From positions 15,791,501 through 15,855,500 of the forward strand of contig JASDFA010000006.1 in NCBI GenBank assembly GCA_035772735.1: a stretch of DNA of 64,000 bases. Direction: 5' to 3'. The stretch comes from Datura wrightii. Its lineage: Eukaryota > Streptophyta > Magnoliopsida > Solanales > Solanaceae. A program made the translations under genes and the position numbers. Below the pieces are notes generated by a model. It made no database searches, was not told the DNA's origin, and saw only the letters and a list, made by a program, of their open reading frames with translations. The stretch's first letter is position 1; the number at the start of each line of letters is the position of its first letter. Below, piece by piece: positions 1 through 9,723 of the stretch.

Positions 1-631
1 AATTTCGGGCCAAACGGAGACGGTCGATCACATCTCCAAAAATCCGTGGGCTAAAATACACCGAAAATCGAGAAAATCATAAATTTTCATTTGTTCGAAA
101 AATAGTAATGCCGATCAAATGAAATGACAGGGCACCCGTCACCAAGCCCCGCAGGCTGCGCATAGCCAAAATTTGGGGCCAAACGGAGACGGTCGATCAA
201 ATCTCCAGAAATCCGTGTGCTAACATACACCGAAAATTGAGAAAATCGAAAATTCTCATTTATGCAAAAAATAGTGATGCCGATCGAACGAAATGATAGG
301 GCGTCCGTCACCAGGCCCCGCGGGCTGCGCACACCCAAAATTTGGGGCCAAACGGAGCCAGTCGATCAAATCTTCAGAAATCCGTGGGCTAACATACACC
401 GAAAATCGAGAAAATCATAAATTCTCATTTATGAGAAAAATAGTGATGCCGATCAAACAAAATGATAGGGCGCCCGTCACCAGGCCCCGCGGACTGCGCA
501 CAGCCAAAATTTGGAGCCGAACGGAGGTGGTCGATCAAATCTCCAGAAATCCGTGGGCTAACATACACCGAAAATCGAGAAAATCGTAAATTCTCATTTA
601 TACAAAAAATAGTGATGCCGATCAAACGAAA
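1..631. repeat. 169-bp satellite array S1 (edge of window)
   Basis: Tandem copies of a monomer of 169 bp, recognisable by the recurring blocks GATGCCGATCAAACGAAATG, CCCGTCACCAGGCCCCGC, CAAAATTTGGGGCC, GGTCGATCAAATCTCCAGAA and GGGCTAACATACACCGAAAA. About 3.7 monomers are present; the array enters from outside the window. The monomer has few stop codons on either strand, so it throws up many short open frames; because 169 is not a multiple of three they shift frame in each monomer, and I treat them as non-coding. The array ends inside a 5S rRNA gene at 632. Confidence 0.93.
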
Positions 632-714
632 TCCAAGTACTACTCTCGCCCAAGCACGCTTAACTTCGGAGTTCTGATGGGATCCGGTGCGTTAGTGCTG
701 GTATGATCGCATCC
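632..714 (-). pseudogene. 5S rRNA, 5' part only (nt 1 to about 82), fused to satellite
   Basis: Keeps the 5S start, box A and intermediate element, but breaks near the start of box C, where the satellite begins. This copy has CCAAGTAC where the other edge copies have CCTAGTAC. Confidence 0.85.
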
Positions 715-927
715 GTCATTCCTAGCGCTCTGAATTCTTTTAAGCTTCTTTCCTTCCGCGCTCCATCCTCAACCTGCCTCCGCTCTATCCCGCCTGTCGC
801 ACACGCCGTCTGGTGCCGCCTGTCGCGCCTCCATCGCCTAACCTAACGACACCCCGCCCCGAATATCTTTTTTGCAAAAAAATATTGTAAAAAAGCAACA
901 TAATTAAGCGGAGTTCCGGCAAAAGAA

Positions 928-1046
928 GGGATGCAACACGAGGACTTCCCAAGGGGTCACCCATCCTAGTACTACTCTCGCCCAAGCACGCTTAACTTCG
1001 GAGTTCTGATGGGATCCGGTGCGTTAGTGCTGGTATGATCGCATCC
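928..1046 (-). rRNA. 5S ribosomal RNA
   Basis: Full length. Only one difference from the window consensus (CCCAAGGGG for CCCAGGGGG on the plus strand, at 952). One of the best-preserved copies. Confidence 0.9.
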
Positions 1047-1259
1047 GTCACTCCTAGCGCTCTGAATTCTTTTAAGCTTCTTTCCTTCCGCGCTCCGTCC
1101 TCAACCTGCCCCCGCTCTATCCCGCCTGTCGCACACGCCGTCTGTTGCCGCCTGTCGCGCCTCCATCGCCTAACCTAACGACACCCCGCCCCGAATATCT
1201 TTTTTGCAAAAAAATATTGTAAAAAAGCGACATAATTAAGCGGAGTTCCGACAAAAGAA

Positions 1260-1378
1260 TTGATGCAACACGAGGACTTCCCAGGGGGTCACCCATCCTA
1301 GAACTACTCTCGCCCAAGCACGCTTAACTTCGGAGTTCTGATGGGATCCGATGCGTTAGTGCTGGTATGATCACATCC
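1260..1378 (-). rRNA. 5S ribosomal RNA (divergent)
   Basis: Full length but with several changes on the plus strand: TTGATGC at the RNA 3' end, TAGAAC for TAGTAC, CCGATGC for CCGGTGC and ATCACATCC at the RNA 5' end. Possibly not functional. Confidence 0.8.
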
Positions 1379-1591
1379 GTCACTCCTAGCGCTCTGAATT
1401 CTTTTAAGCTTATTTCCTTCCGCGCTCCGTCCTCAACCTGCCCCCGCTCTATCCCGTCTGTCGCACACGCCGTCTGGTGACGCCTATCGCGCCTCCATCG
1501 CCTAACCTAACGACACCCCGCCCCGAATATCTTTTTTGCAAAAAAATATTGTAAAAAAGCGACATAATTAAGCGGAGTTCCGGCAAAAGAA

Positions 1592-1711
1592 GGGATGCAA
1601 CACGAGGACTTCCCAGGGGGTCACCCATCCTAGTACTACATCTCGCCCAAGCACGCTTAACTTCGGAGTTCTGATGGGATCCGATGCGTTAGTGCTGGTA
1701 TGATCGCATCC
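1592..1711 (-). rRNA. 5S ribosomal RNA (1-nt insertion)
   Basis: Has one extra A (CTACATCTCGCC for CTACTCTCGCC) inside the internal control region, so it is 120 rather than 119 bp. Also CCGATGC. Likely impaired. Confidence 0.75.
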
Positions 1712-1924
1712 GTCACTCCTAGCGCTCTGAATTCTTTTAAGCTTATTTCCTTCCGCGCTCCGTACTCAACCTGCCCCCGCTCTATCCCGCCTGTCGCACA
1801 CGCCGTCTGGTGCCGCCTGTCGCGCCTCCATCGCCTAACCTAACGACACCCCGCCCCGAATATCTTTTTTGCAAAAAAATATTGTAAAAAAGCGACATAA
1901 TTAAGTGGAGTTCCGGCAAAAGAA

Positions 1925-1965
1925 GGGATGCAACACGAGGACTTCCCAGGGGGTCACCCATCCTA
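1925..1965 (-). pseudogene. 5S rRNA, 3' part only (about 41 nt)
   Basis: The RNA 3' end of 5S up to the plus-strand motif CATCCTA, then satellite (ACATACACCG). Lacks the gene start and internal promoter. This is the other half of the split-gene arrangement. Confidence 0.85.
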
Positions 1966-2647
1966 ACATACACCGAAAATAGAGAAAATCGTAAATTGTC
2001 ATTTGTTCGAAAAATAGTAATGCCGATCAAACGAAATGACAGGGCGCCCGTCACCAGGCTGCGCACAGCCAAAATTTGGGGCCAAACGGAGACGGTCGAT
2101 CAAATCTCCAGAAATCCGTGTGCTAACATAATACCGAAGATCGAGAAAATTGTAAAGTCTCATTTATGCGAAAAATAGTGATGCCGATCAAACGAAATGA
2201 TAGCGCGCCTGTCACCAGGCCCCGCGGGCTGCGCACAGCCAAAATTTGGGGCCAAATGGAGACGGTCGATCAAATCTCCAGAAATCCGTGGGCTAACATA
2301 TACCGAAAATTGCAAAAATCGTAAATTCTCATTTATGCAAAAAATAGTGATGCCGATCAAATGAAATGATAGAGCGCCCGCCACCAGGCCCCGCGGGCTG
2401 CGCACAGCCAAAATTTGGGGCCGAACGGGGGCGGTCGATCAAATCTCCAGAAATCCGTGTGCTAACATTCGCCGAAAACCGAGAAAATCGTAAATTGTCA
2501 TTTATTCGAAAAATAGTGATGCCAATCAAACGAAATGATAGAGCGCCCGTCACCAGGCCCCGCGGGCTGCGCACAGCCAAAATTTGGGGTCGAACGGAGG
2601 CGGTCGATCAAATATCCAGAAATCCCTGGGCTAACACGCACTGAAAA
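1966..2647. repeat. 169-bp satellite array S2
   Basis: About four monomers between 5S block B1 and linker L1. The first monomer has lost about 8 bp (CACCAGGCTGCGC near 2050-2065 lacks the usual CCCCGCAG). The array ends at CACTGAAAA, where the linker starts. Confidence 0.92.
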
Positions 2648-3200
2648 GTTTGAAAGTTAGCAACATAGGCGCACTATGCTAGTGTCGACAGACCGGCCGA
2701 CATCGGATGTCACATGCTAACCTATGTCGAGACCCAACGCCCATCGATGAATGCCCAGCGATAGAAAATTTAAACTAGAACACCTATGCTTATGCTTATG
2801 ATATAAATAAAATCCTAGAGATTAGTGGTGGTAGTGCTGGCCTACCATGGTCGCTTGCCATGGTGGTGTCGGTTGTGGTGGGTCGTTAGGACCAGTTTTT
2901 AAATTAAAATTGTCAACCATATTGGGAAATATGTTGAAATGAGTGCGATAGAGGCGTATTTTAGAAAAATGGCTCGGCCAAACCGCCTTTCGGCAGTTTG
3001 TTGAGATAGATCTCGAAAAAATACACAAAATGAAAAAAAAATCGCGTAAAACGTATAATCCAGTCCAAAGTTATGATCATTTATATAATATGCCTCTAAT
3101 AAACTATTTTTCCGTCGATTATATTACAGTTTTAACAACATTATGTAAGATCTCATCAAAAGACTTGCATCTCGCCAGTTCTTATTTTGTTAATAAAGAG

Positions 3201-3281
3201 CTAACACACACCAAAAATCGCGAAAATCGTAAATTCTCATTTATGCAAAAAATAGTGATTCCGATCAAACGAAATGATAGG
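3201..3281. repeat. Satellite half-monomer inside linker L1
   Basis: CTAACACACACC through GAAATGATAGG matches half a satellite monomer, with non-satellite sequence on both sides. The same piece sits at the same place in the other linkers (about 9298, 16009, 47828 and 60284). Confidence 0.8.
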
Positions 3282-3399
3282 ACTATCTAAATTTTGATTT
3301 CTTATTCTGATCTCTTTCTATACTATACTGATTCTTTAGTGATTACCGTAATGAATTGATTTAAAACCGAAGTGGGGCTTATATATAATAGAAACAATA

Positions 3400-3525
3400 A
3401 ATCGCATTCACGGAATGTGACTTATAAGTCGCATTTCAGGAATGAGATTTATAAGTCGCATTTCGTGAATGCGATTTATAAGTCGGATTTCGTGAATGCG
3501 ATTTATAAGTCGCATTTTGCCTTGC
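3400..3525. repeat. Short tandem subrepeat with palindromic units (linker L1)
   Basis: About five copies of a 25-27-bp unit built on TTATAAGTCGCATTTC.GGAATGCGAT. TCGCATT and AATGCGA in each unit are reverse complements, so every unit can fold into a hairpin. Copy number differs between linkers: fewest in L4 (about 48,025-48,095). Confidence 0.8.
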
Positions 3526-3653
3526 GACGCGCCGACTTGCCGCTTGTCCGATCTTTCCCCGTGCCTTTTTCTAGCATGTATGTATTTCAAATACTCTTAA
3601 CCAACACGTGAATAGGCCATCTATAAGCTAGAAATTTACGGGGTGTAACAGCA

Positions 3654-6600
3654 GATCAAACGAAATGATAGGGCGCCCGTCAGCAGGCCCCGCAGGCTGC
3701 GCACAGCCAAACATTTGGGGAAAAACGGAGACGGTTGATCAAATCTCCAGAAATCCGTGGGCTAACTTTCACCGAAAATTGAGAAAACGGTAAATTGTCA
3801 TTTATTCAAAAAATAGTGATGCCGATCAAACGAAATGATAGGGAGCCCGTCACCAGGCCCCGCAGGCTGCGCACAGCCAAAATTTGGTGCCGAACGGAGA
3901 CGGTCGATTGAATCTCGAAAAATCCGTGGGCTAACTTTCACCGAAAACCGAGAAAACGGTAAATTGTCATTTATTCAAAAAATAGTGATGCCGATCAAAC
4001 GAAATGATAGGGATCCCGTCACCAGGCCCCGCAGGCTGCGCACAGCCAAAATTTGGGGCCGAACGGAGACGGTCAATCAAATCTCCAGAAATCCGTGGGC
4101 TAAAATACACCGAAAATCGCGAAAATCATAAATTGTCATTTATTCGAAAAATAGTGATGCCGATCAAACGAAATGATAGGGCGCCCTTCACCAGGCCCCG
4201 CGGGCTGCGCACATCCAAAATTTGGGGCCGAACGGAGGCGGTCGATCAAATCTCCAGAAATCCGTGGGCTAACATATACCGAAAATTGCAAAAATCGTAA
4301 ATTCTCATTTATGCAAAAAATAGTGATGCCGATCAAACGAAATGATAGGGCGCCCGTCACCAGGCCCCGCGGGCTGCGCACAACCAAAATTTGGGGCCGA
4401 ACGGGGGCGGTCGATCAAATCTCCAGAAATCCGTGTGCTAACATTCGCCGAAAACCGAGAAAATCGTAAATTGTCATTTATTTGAAAAATAGTGATGCCA
4501 ATCAAACGAAATGATATAGCTCCCATCACCAGGCCCCGCGGGCTGCGCACAGCCAAAATTTGGGGCCGAACGGAGGCGGTCGATCAAATATCCAGAAATC
4601 ACTGGCTAACACGCACCGAAAATCGAGAAAATCGTAAATTCTCATTTATGCGAAAAATAGTGATGCCGATCAAACGAAATGATAGCGCGCCTGTCACCAG
4701 GCCCCGCGGGCTGCGCACATAAAAAATTTGGGGCCGAACGGAGCCGGTCGATCAAATCTCTAGAAATCCGTGGGCTAACATACACCGAAAATCGCGAAAA
4801 TCGTAAATTCTCATTTATGCGAAAAATAGTGATGCCGATCAAACGAAATGATAGGGCGCCCGTCACCAGGCCCCGCAGGCTGCGCACAGCCAAAATTTGG
4901 GGCCGAACGTAGGCGGTCGATTGAATCTCGAAAAATCCGTGGGCTAACATACACCGAAAATTGAGAAAATCTTAAATTCTCATTTATGCAAAAAATAGTG
5001 ATGCCGATCAAACGAAATGATAGGGCGCCCGTCACCAGGCCCCGCAGGCTGCGCACAGCCAAAATTTCGGGCCAAACGGAGACGGTCGATCACATCTCCA
5101 AAAATCTGTGGGCTAACATACACCGAAAATCGAGAAAATCGTAAATTCTCATTTATGCGAAAAATAGTGATGCCGATCAAATAAAATGATAGCGCGCCTG
5201 TCACTAGGCCCCGCGGGCTGCGCACATAAAAAATATGGGGCCGAACGGAGCCGGTCGATCAAATCTCAAGAAATCCGTGGGCTTACATACACCGAAAATT
5301 GCGAAAATCGTAAATTCTCATTTATGCGAAAAATAGTGATGCCGATCAAACGAAATGATAGGGCGCCCGTCATCAGGCCCCGCAGGCTGCGCACAGCCAA
5401 AATTTGGGGCCGAACGGAGGCGGTCGATTGAATCTCGAAAAATCTGTGGGCTAACATACACCGAAAATTGAGAAAATCGTAAATTCTCATTTATGCAAAA
5501 AATAGTGATGCCGATCGAACTAAATGATAGGGCGCCTGTCACCAGGCCCCGCAGGCTGCGCATAGCCAAAATTTCGTGCCAAACGGAGACGGTCGATCAC
5601 ATCTCCAAAAATCCGTGGGCTAACATACACCGAAAATCGAGAAAATCGTAAATTGTCATTTGTTCGAAAAATAGTAATGCCGATCAAATGAAATGACAGG
5701 GCGCCCGTCACCAAGCCCCGCAGGCTGCGCATAGCCAAAATTTGGGGCCAAACGGAGACGGTCGATCAAATCTCCAGAAATCCGTGTGCTAACATACACC
5801 GAAAATTGAGAAAATCGTAAATTCTCATTTATGCAAAAAATAGTGATGCCGATCGAACGAAATGATAGGGCGCCCGTCACCAGGCCCCGCGGGCTGCGCA
5901 CACCCAAAATTTGGGGCCAAACGGAGCCGGTCGATCAAATCTTCAGAAATCCGTGGGCTAACATACACCGAAAATCGAGAAAATCATAAATTCTCATTTA
6001 TGAGAAAAATAGTGATGCCGATCAAATAAAATGATAGGGCGCCCGTCACCAGGCCCCGCGGGCTGCGCACAGCCAAAATTTAGGGCCGAACGGAGGCGGT
6101 CGATCAAATCTCCAGAAATCCGTGGGCTAACATACACCGAAAATTGAGAAAATCGTAAATTCTCATTTATGCAAAAAATAGTGATGCCGATCGAACGAAA
6201 TGATAGGGCGCCCGTCACCAGGCCCCGCAGGCTGCGCACAGCCAAAATTTCATGCCAAACGGAGACGGTCGATCACATCTCCAAAAATCCGTGGGCTAAC
6301 ATACACCGAAAATCGAGAAAATCGTAAATTCTCATTTATGCGAAAAATAGTGATGCCGATCAAACAAAATGATAGCGCGCCTGTCACTAGGCCCCGCGGG
6401 CTGCGCATATAAAAAATTTGGGGCCGAACGGAGCCGGTCGATCAAATCTCTAGAAATCCGTGGGCTAACATACACCGAAAATCGCGAAAATTGTAAATTC
6501 TCATTTATGCGAAAAATAGTGATGCCGATCAAACGAAATGATAGGGCGCCCGTCACCAGGCCCCGCAGGCTGCGCACAGCCAAAATTTGGGGCCGAACGG

Positions 6601-7385
6601 AGGCGGTCGATTGAATCTCGAAAAATCTGTGGGCTAACATACACCGAAAATTGAGTAAATCGTAAATTCTCATTTATGCAAAAAAATAGTGATGCCGATG
6701 GAACGAAATGATAGGGCGCCCGTCACCAGGCCCCGCAGGCTGCGCACAGCCAAAATTTCATGCCAAACGGAGACGGTCGATCACATCTCCAAAAATCCGT
6801 GGGCTAACATACACCGAAAATCGAGAAAATCGTAAATTGTAATTTGTTCGAAAAATAGTAATGCTGATCAAATAAAATGACAGGGCGCCCGTCACCAAGC
6901 CCCGCAGGCTGCGCATAGCCAAAATTTGGGGCCAAACGGAGACGGTCGATCAAATCTCCAGAAATCCGTGTGCTAACATACACCGAAAATTGATAAAATC
7001 GTAAATTCTCATTTATGCAAAAAATAGTGATGCCGATCGAACGAAATGATAGGGCGCCCATCACCAGGCCCCGCGGGCTGCGCACACCCAAAATTTGGGG
7101 CCAAACGGAGCCGGTCGATCAAATCTTCAGAAATCCGTGGGCTAACATACACCGAAAATCGAGAAAATCATAAATTCTCATTTATGAGAAAAATAGTGAT
7201 GCCGATCAAACAAAATGATAGGGCGCCCGTCACCAGGCCCCGCGGGCTGCGCACAGCCAAAATTTGGGGCCGAACGGAGGTGGTCGATCAAATCTCCAGA
7301 AATCCGTGGGCTAACATACACCGAAAATCGAGAAAATCGTAAATTCTCATTTATGCAAAAAATAGTGATGCCGATCAAACGAAAT
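3654..7385. repeat. 169-bp satellite array S3
   Basis: About 22 monomers, the longest array here. The first monomers after the linker are divergent (AAACATTTGGGGAAAAACGG near 3708; CTAACTTTCACCG near 3755). Distinct variants recur in a fixed order (for example CACATAAAAAATTTGG, GATTGAATCTCGAAAAATC, CACACCCAAAATTTGG), so the array has higher-order organisation. It ends in a 5S gene at 7386. Confidence 0.93.
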
Positions 7386-7467
7386 CCTAGTACTACTCTC
7401 GCCCAAGCACGCTTAACTTCGGAGTTCTAATGGGATCCGGTGCGTTAGTGCTGGTATGATCGCATCC
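7386..7467 (-). pseudogene. 5S rRNA, 5' part only, fused to satellite
   Basis: Begins at CCTAGTAC on the plus strand, directly after satellite GATCAAACGAAAT. Contains GTTCTAATGG where the consensus is GTTCTGATGG. Confidence 0.85.
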
Positions 7468-7680
7468 GTCATTCCTAGCGCTCTGAAATCTTTTAAGCAT
7501 CTTTCCTTCCGCGCTCCGTCCTCAACCTGCCCCCGCTCTATCCCACCTGTCGCACACGCCGTCTGGTGCCGCCTGTCGCGCGTCCATCGCCTAACCTAAC
7601 CACACCCCGCCCCGAATATCTTTTTTGCAAAAAAATATTGTAAAAAAGCAACATAATTAAGCGGAGTTCCGGCAAAAGAA

Positions 7681-7798
7681 GGATGCAACACGAGGACTTC
7701 CCAGGGGGTCACCCATCCTAGTACTACTCTCGCCCAAACACGCTTAACTTCGGAGTTCTGATGTGATCCGGTGCGTTAGTGCTGGTATGATCGCATCC
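7681..7798 (-). rRNA. 5S ribosomal RNA (divergent)
   Basis: One base short at the RNA 3' end. Also CCCAAACACGC for CCCAAGCACGC and GATGTGATCC for GATGGGATCC, the last within the conserved core. Confidence 0.8.
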
Positions 7799-8011
7799 GT
7801 CACTCCTAGCGCTCTGAATTCTTTTAAGCTTCTTTCCTTCCGCGCTCCGTCCTCAACCTGCTCCCGTTCTATCCCGCCTGTCGCACACGCCGTCTGTTGC
7901 CGCCTGTCGCGCCTCCATCGCCTAACCTAACGATACCCCGCCCCGAATATCTTTTTTGCAAATAAATATTGTAAAAAAGAGACATAATAAAGCGGAGTTC
8001 CGGCAAAAGAA

Positions 8012-8052
8012 TGGATGCAACACGAGGACTTCCCAGGGGGTCACCCATCCTA
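8012..8052 (-). pseudogene. 5S rRNA, 3' part only
   Basis: RNA 3' end with TGGATGC; breaks at CATCCTA into satellite. Confidence 0.85.
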
Positions 8053-8742
8053 ACATACACCGAAAATAGAGAAAATCGTAAATTGTCATTTGTTCGAAAA
8101 ATAGTAATGCCGATCAAACGAAATGACAGGGCGCCCGTCACCAGGCCCCGCAGGCTGCGCACAGCCAAAATTTGGGGCCAAACGGAAACGGTCGATCAAA
8201 TCTCCAGAAATCCGTGTGCTAACATAATACCGAAGATCGAGAAAATCGTAAAGTCTCATTTATGCGAAAAATAGTGATGCCGATCAAACGAAATGATAGC
8301 GCGCCTGTCACCAGGCCCCGCGGGCTGCGCACAGCCAAAATTTGGGGCCAAATGGAGACGGTCGATCAAATCTCCAGAAATCCGTGGGCTAACATATACC
8401 GAAAATTGCAAAAATCGTAAATTCTCATTTATGCAAAAAATAGTGATGCCGATCAAACGAAATGATAGGGCGCCCGTCACCAGGCCCCGCGGGCTGCGCA
8501 CAGCCAAAATTTGGGCCGAACGGGGGCGGTCGATCAAATCTCCAGAAATCCGTGTGCTAACATTCGCCGAAAACCGAGAAAATCATAAATTGTCATTTAT
8601 TCGAAAAATAGTGATGCCAATCAAACAAAATGATAGAGCGCCCGTCACCAGGCCCCGCGGGCTGCGCACAGCCAAAATTTGGGGCCGAACGGAGGCGGTC
8701 GATCAAATATCCAGAAATCCCTGGGCTAATACGCACTGAAAA
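8053..8742. repeat. 169-bp satellite array S4
   Basis: About four monomers with the same variant order as S2. One has lost 2 bp (AATTTGGGCCGAACGGGGGC near 8508). Confidence 0.92.
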
Positions 8743-9723
8743 GTTTGAAAGTTAGCAACATAGGCGCACTATGCTAGTGTCGACAGACCGGCCGACATCG
8801 GATGTCACATGCTAACCTATGTCGAGACCCAACGCCCATCGATGAATGCCTAGCGATAGAAAATTTAAACTAGAACACCTATGCTTATGCTTATGATATA
8901 AATAAAATCCTAGAGATTAGTGGTGGTAGTGCTGGCCTACCATGGTCGCTTGCCATGGTGGTGTCGGTTGTGGTGGGTCGTTAGGACCAGTTTTTAAATT
9001 AAAATTGTCAACCATATTGGGAAATATGTTGAAATGAGTGCGATAGAGGCGTATTTTAGAAAAATGGCTCGGCCAAACCGCCTTACGGCAATTTGTCGAG
9101 ATAGATCTCGAAAAAATACACAAAATGAAAAAACAAAATCGCGTAAAACGGATAATCCAGCCCAAAGTTATGATCATTTATATAATATGCCTCTAATAAA
9201 CTATTTTTCCGTCGATTATATTACAGTTTTAACAACATTATGTAACATCTCATCAAAAGACTTGCATCTCGGCAGTTCTTATTTTGTTAATAAAGAGCTA
9301 ACACACACCAAAAATCGCGAAAATCGTAAATTCTCATTTATGCAAAAAATAGTGATGCCGATCAAACGAAATGATAGGACTATCTAAATTCTGATTTCTT
9401 ATTCTGATCTCTTTCTGTACTATACTGATTCTTTAGTAATTACCGTAATGAATTGATTTAAAATCGAAGTGGGGCTTATATATAATAGAAACAATAAGTC
9501 GCATTTCAGGAATGCGATTTATAAGTCGCATTTCCTGAATGCGTTTTATAAGTCGCATTCCTGAAATACGTTTTATAAGTCGCATTTTGCCTTGCGACGC
9601 GCCGACTTGCCGCTTGTCCGATCTTTCCCTGTGCCTTTTTCTAGCATGTATGTATTTCAAATACTCTTAACCAACACGTGAATAGGCCGTCTATAAGTTA
9701 GAAATTTACGGGGTGTAAATGCA
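8743..9723 (-). mobile_element. Linker L2 (copy of L1)
   Basis: Same content and borders as L1. The LTR-like terminus at about 9717 is altered (GGGTGTAAATGCAG for GGGTGTAACAGCAG). The subrepeat (about 9490-9590) has four units, some with CTGAAATACG arms that pair poorly. Confidence 0.55.

Larger units (their letters stand above)
632..1965 (-). repeat. 5S rDNA block B1 (332-bp units)
   Basis: Three full 5S genes between two truncated edge copies. Each unit is a gene of about 119 bp and a spacer of about 213 bp. On the minus strand each gene is preceded by an AT-rich TTAAAAG near -28 and a C at -1, and followed by TTCTTTT, a polymerase III terminator. The spacer also has longer T runs (TTTTTTAC and TTTTTTTGC on the minus strand). 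Block edges cut the gene at the same internal base as in the other blocks. Confidence 0.95.
2648..3653 (-). mobile_element. Linker L1: probable fragment of a Ty3/gypsy-type LTR retrotransposon
   Basis: About 1 kb of non-satellite DNA, found five times in the window with the same borders. Read on the minus strand from 3650 it starts TGTTACACCCCGTAAATTTC, which matches the usual start of plant gypsy (Tekay/Del-like) LTRs; this is recognition from memory. Contents include an 81-bp satellite piece (3201-3281), a hairpin-forming subrepeat (about 3400-3525) and AT-rich sequence. A 68-residue minus-strand frame (2822-3028) with a Pro-rich end (NDPPQPTPPWQ) is faintly Gag-like, but I do not call it a gene. 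No PBS, integrase or RT is present. Confidence 0.55.
7386..8052 (-). repeat. 5S rDNA block B2
   Basis: The shortest regular block: one full gene between the two truncated edge copies. Same 332-bp period and strand as B1. Confidence 0.94.

Noticed and set aside
785..985. Recurring 66-codon minus-strand frames (SSTRMGDPLGSPRVASLLLPELRL...) across 5S blocks
   Set aside because: They overlap the 5S gene and spacer in every 332-bp unit, so they follow the repeat rather than a protein gene.
2822..3028. 68-codon minus-strand frame in the linkers with a Pro-rich end
   Set aside because: Possibly a decayed Gag start, but too short and without a recognisable domain to be called a gene.
3408..3590. 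Repeated-peptide frames over the linker minisatellite (RLINRIHEM...)
   Set aside because: Produced by translation of the short tandem subrepeat; copy number varies and no gene context exists.
87..7430. Dozens of open frames of 60-148 codons with repeated motifs such as RPSPGPAGCAQPKFGAE and GITIFCINENLRFS
   Set aside because: They are read-outs of the 169-bp satellite on both strands. The frame changes in each monomer because 169 is not divisible by three, and no independent coding signal is visible.
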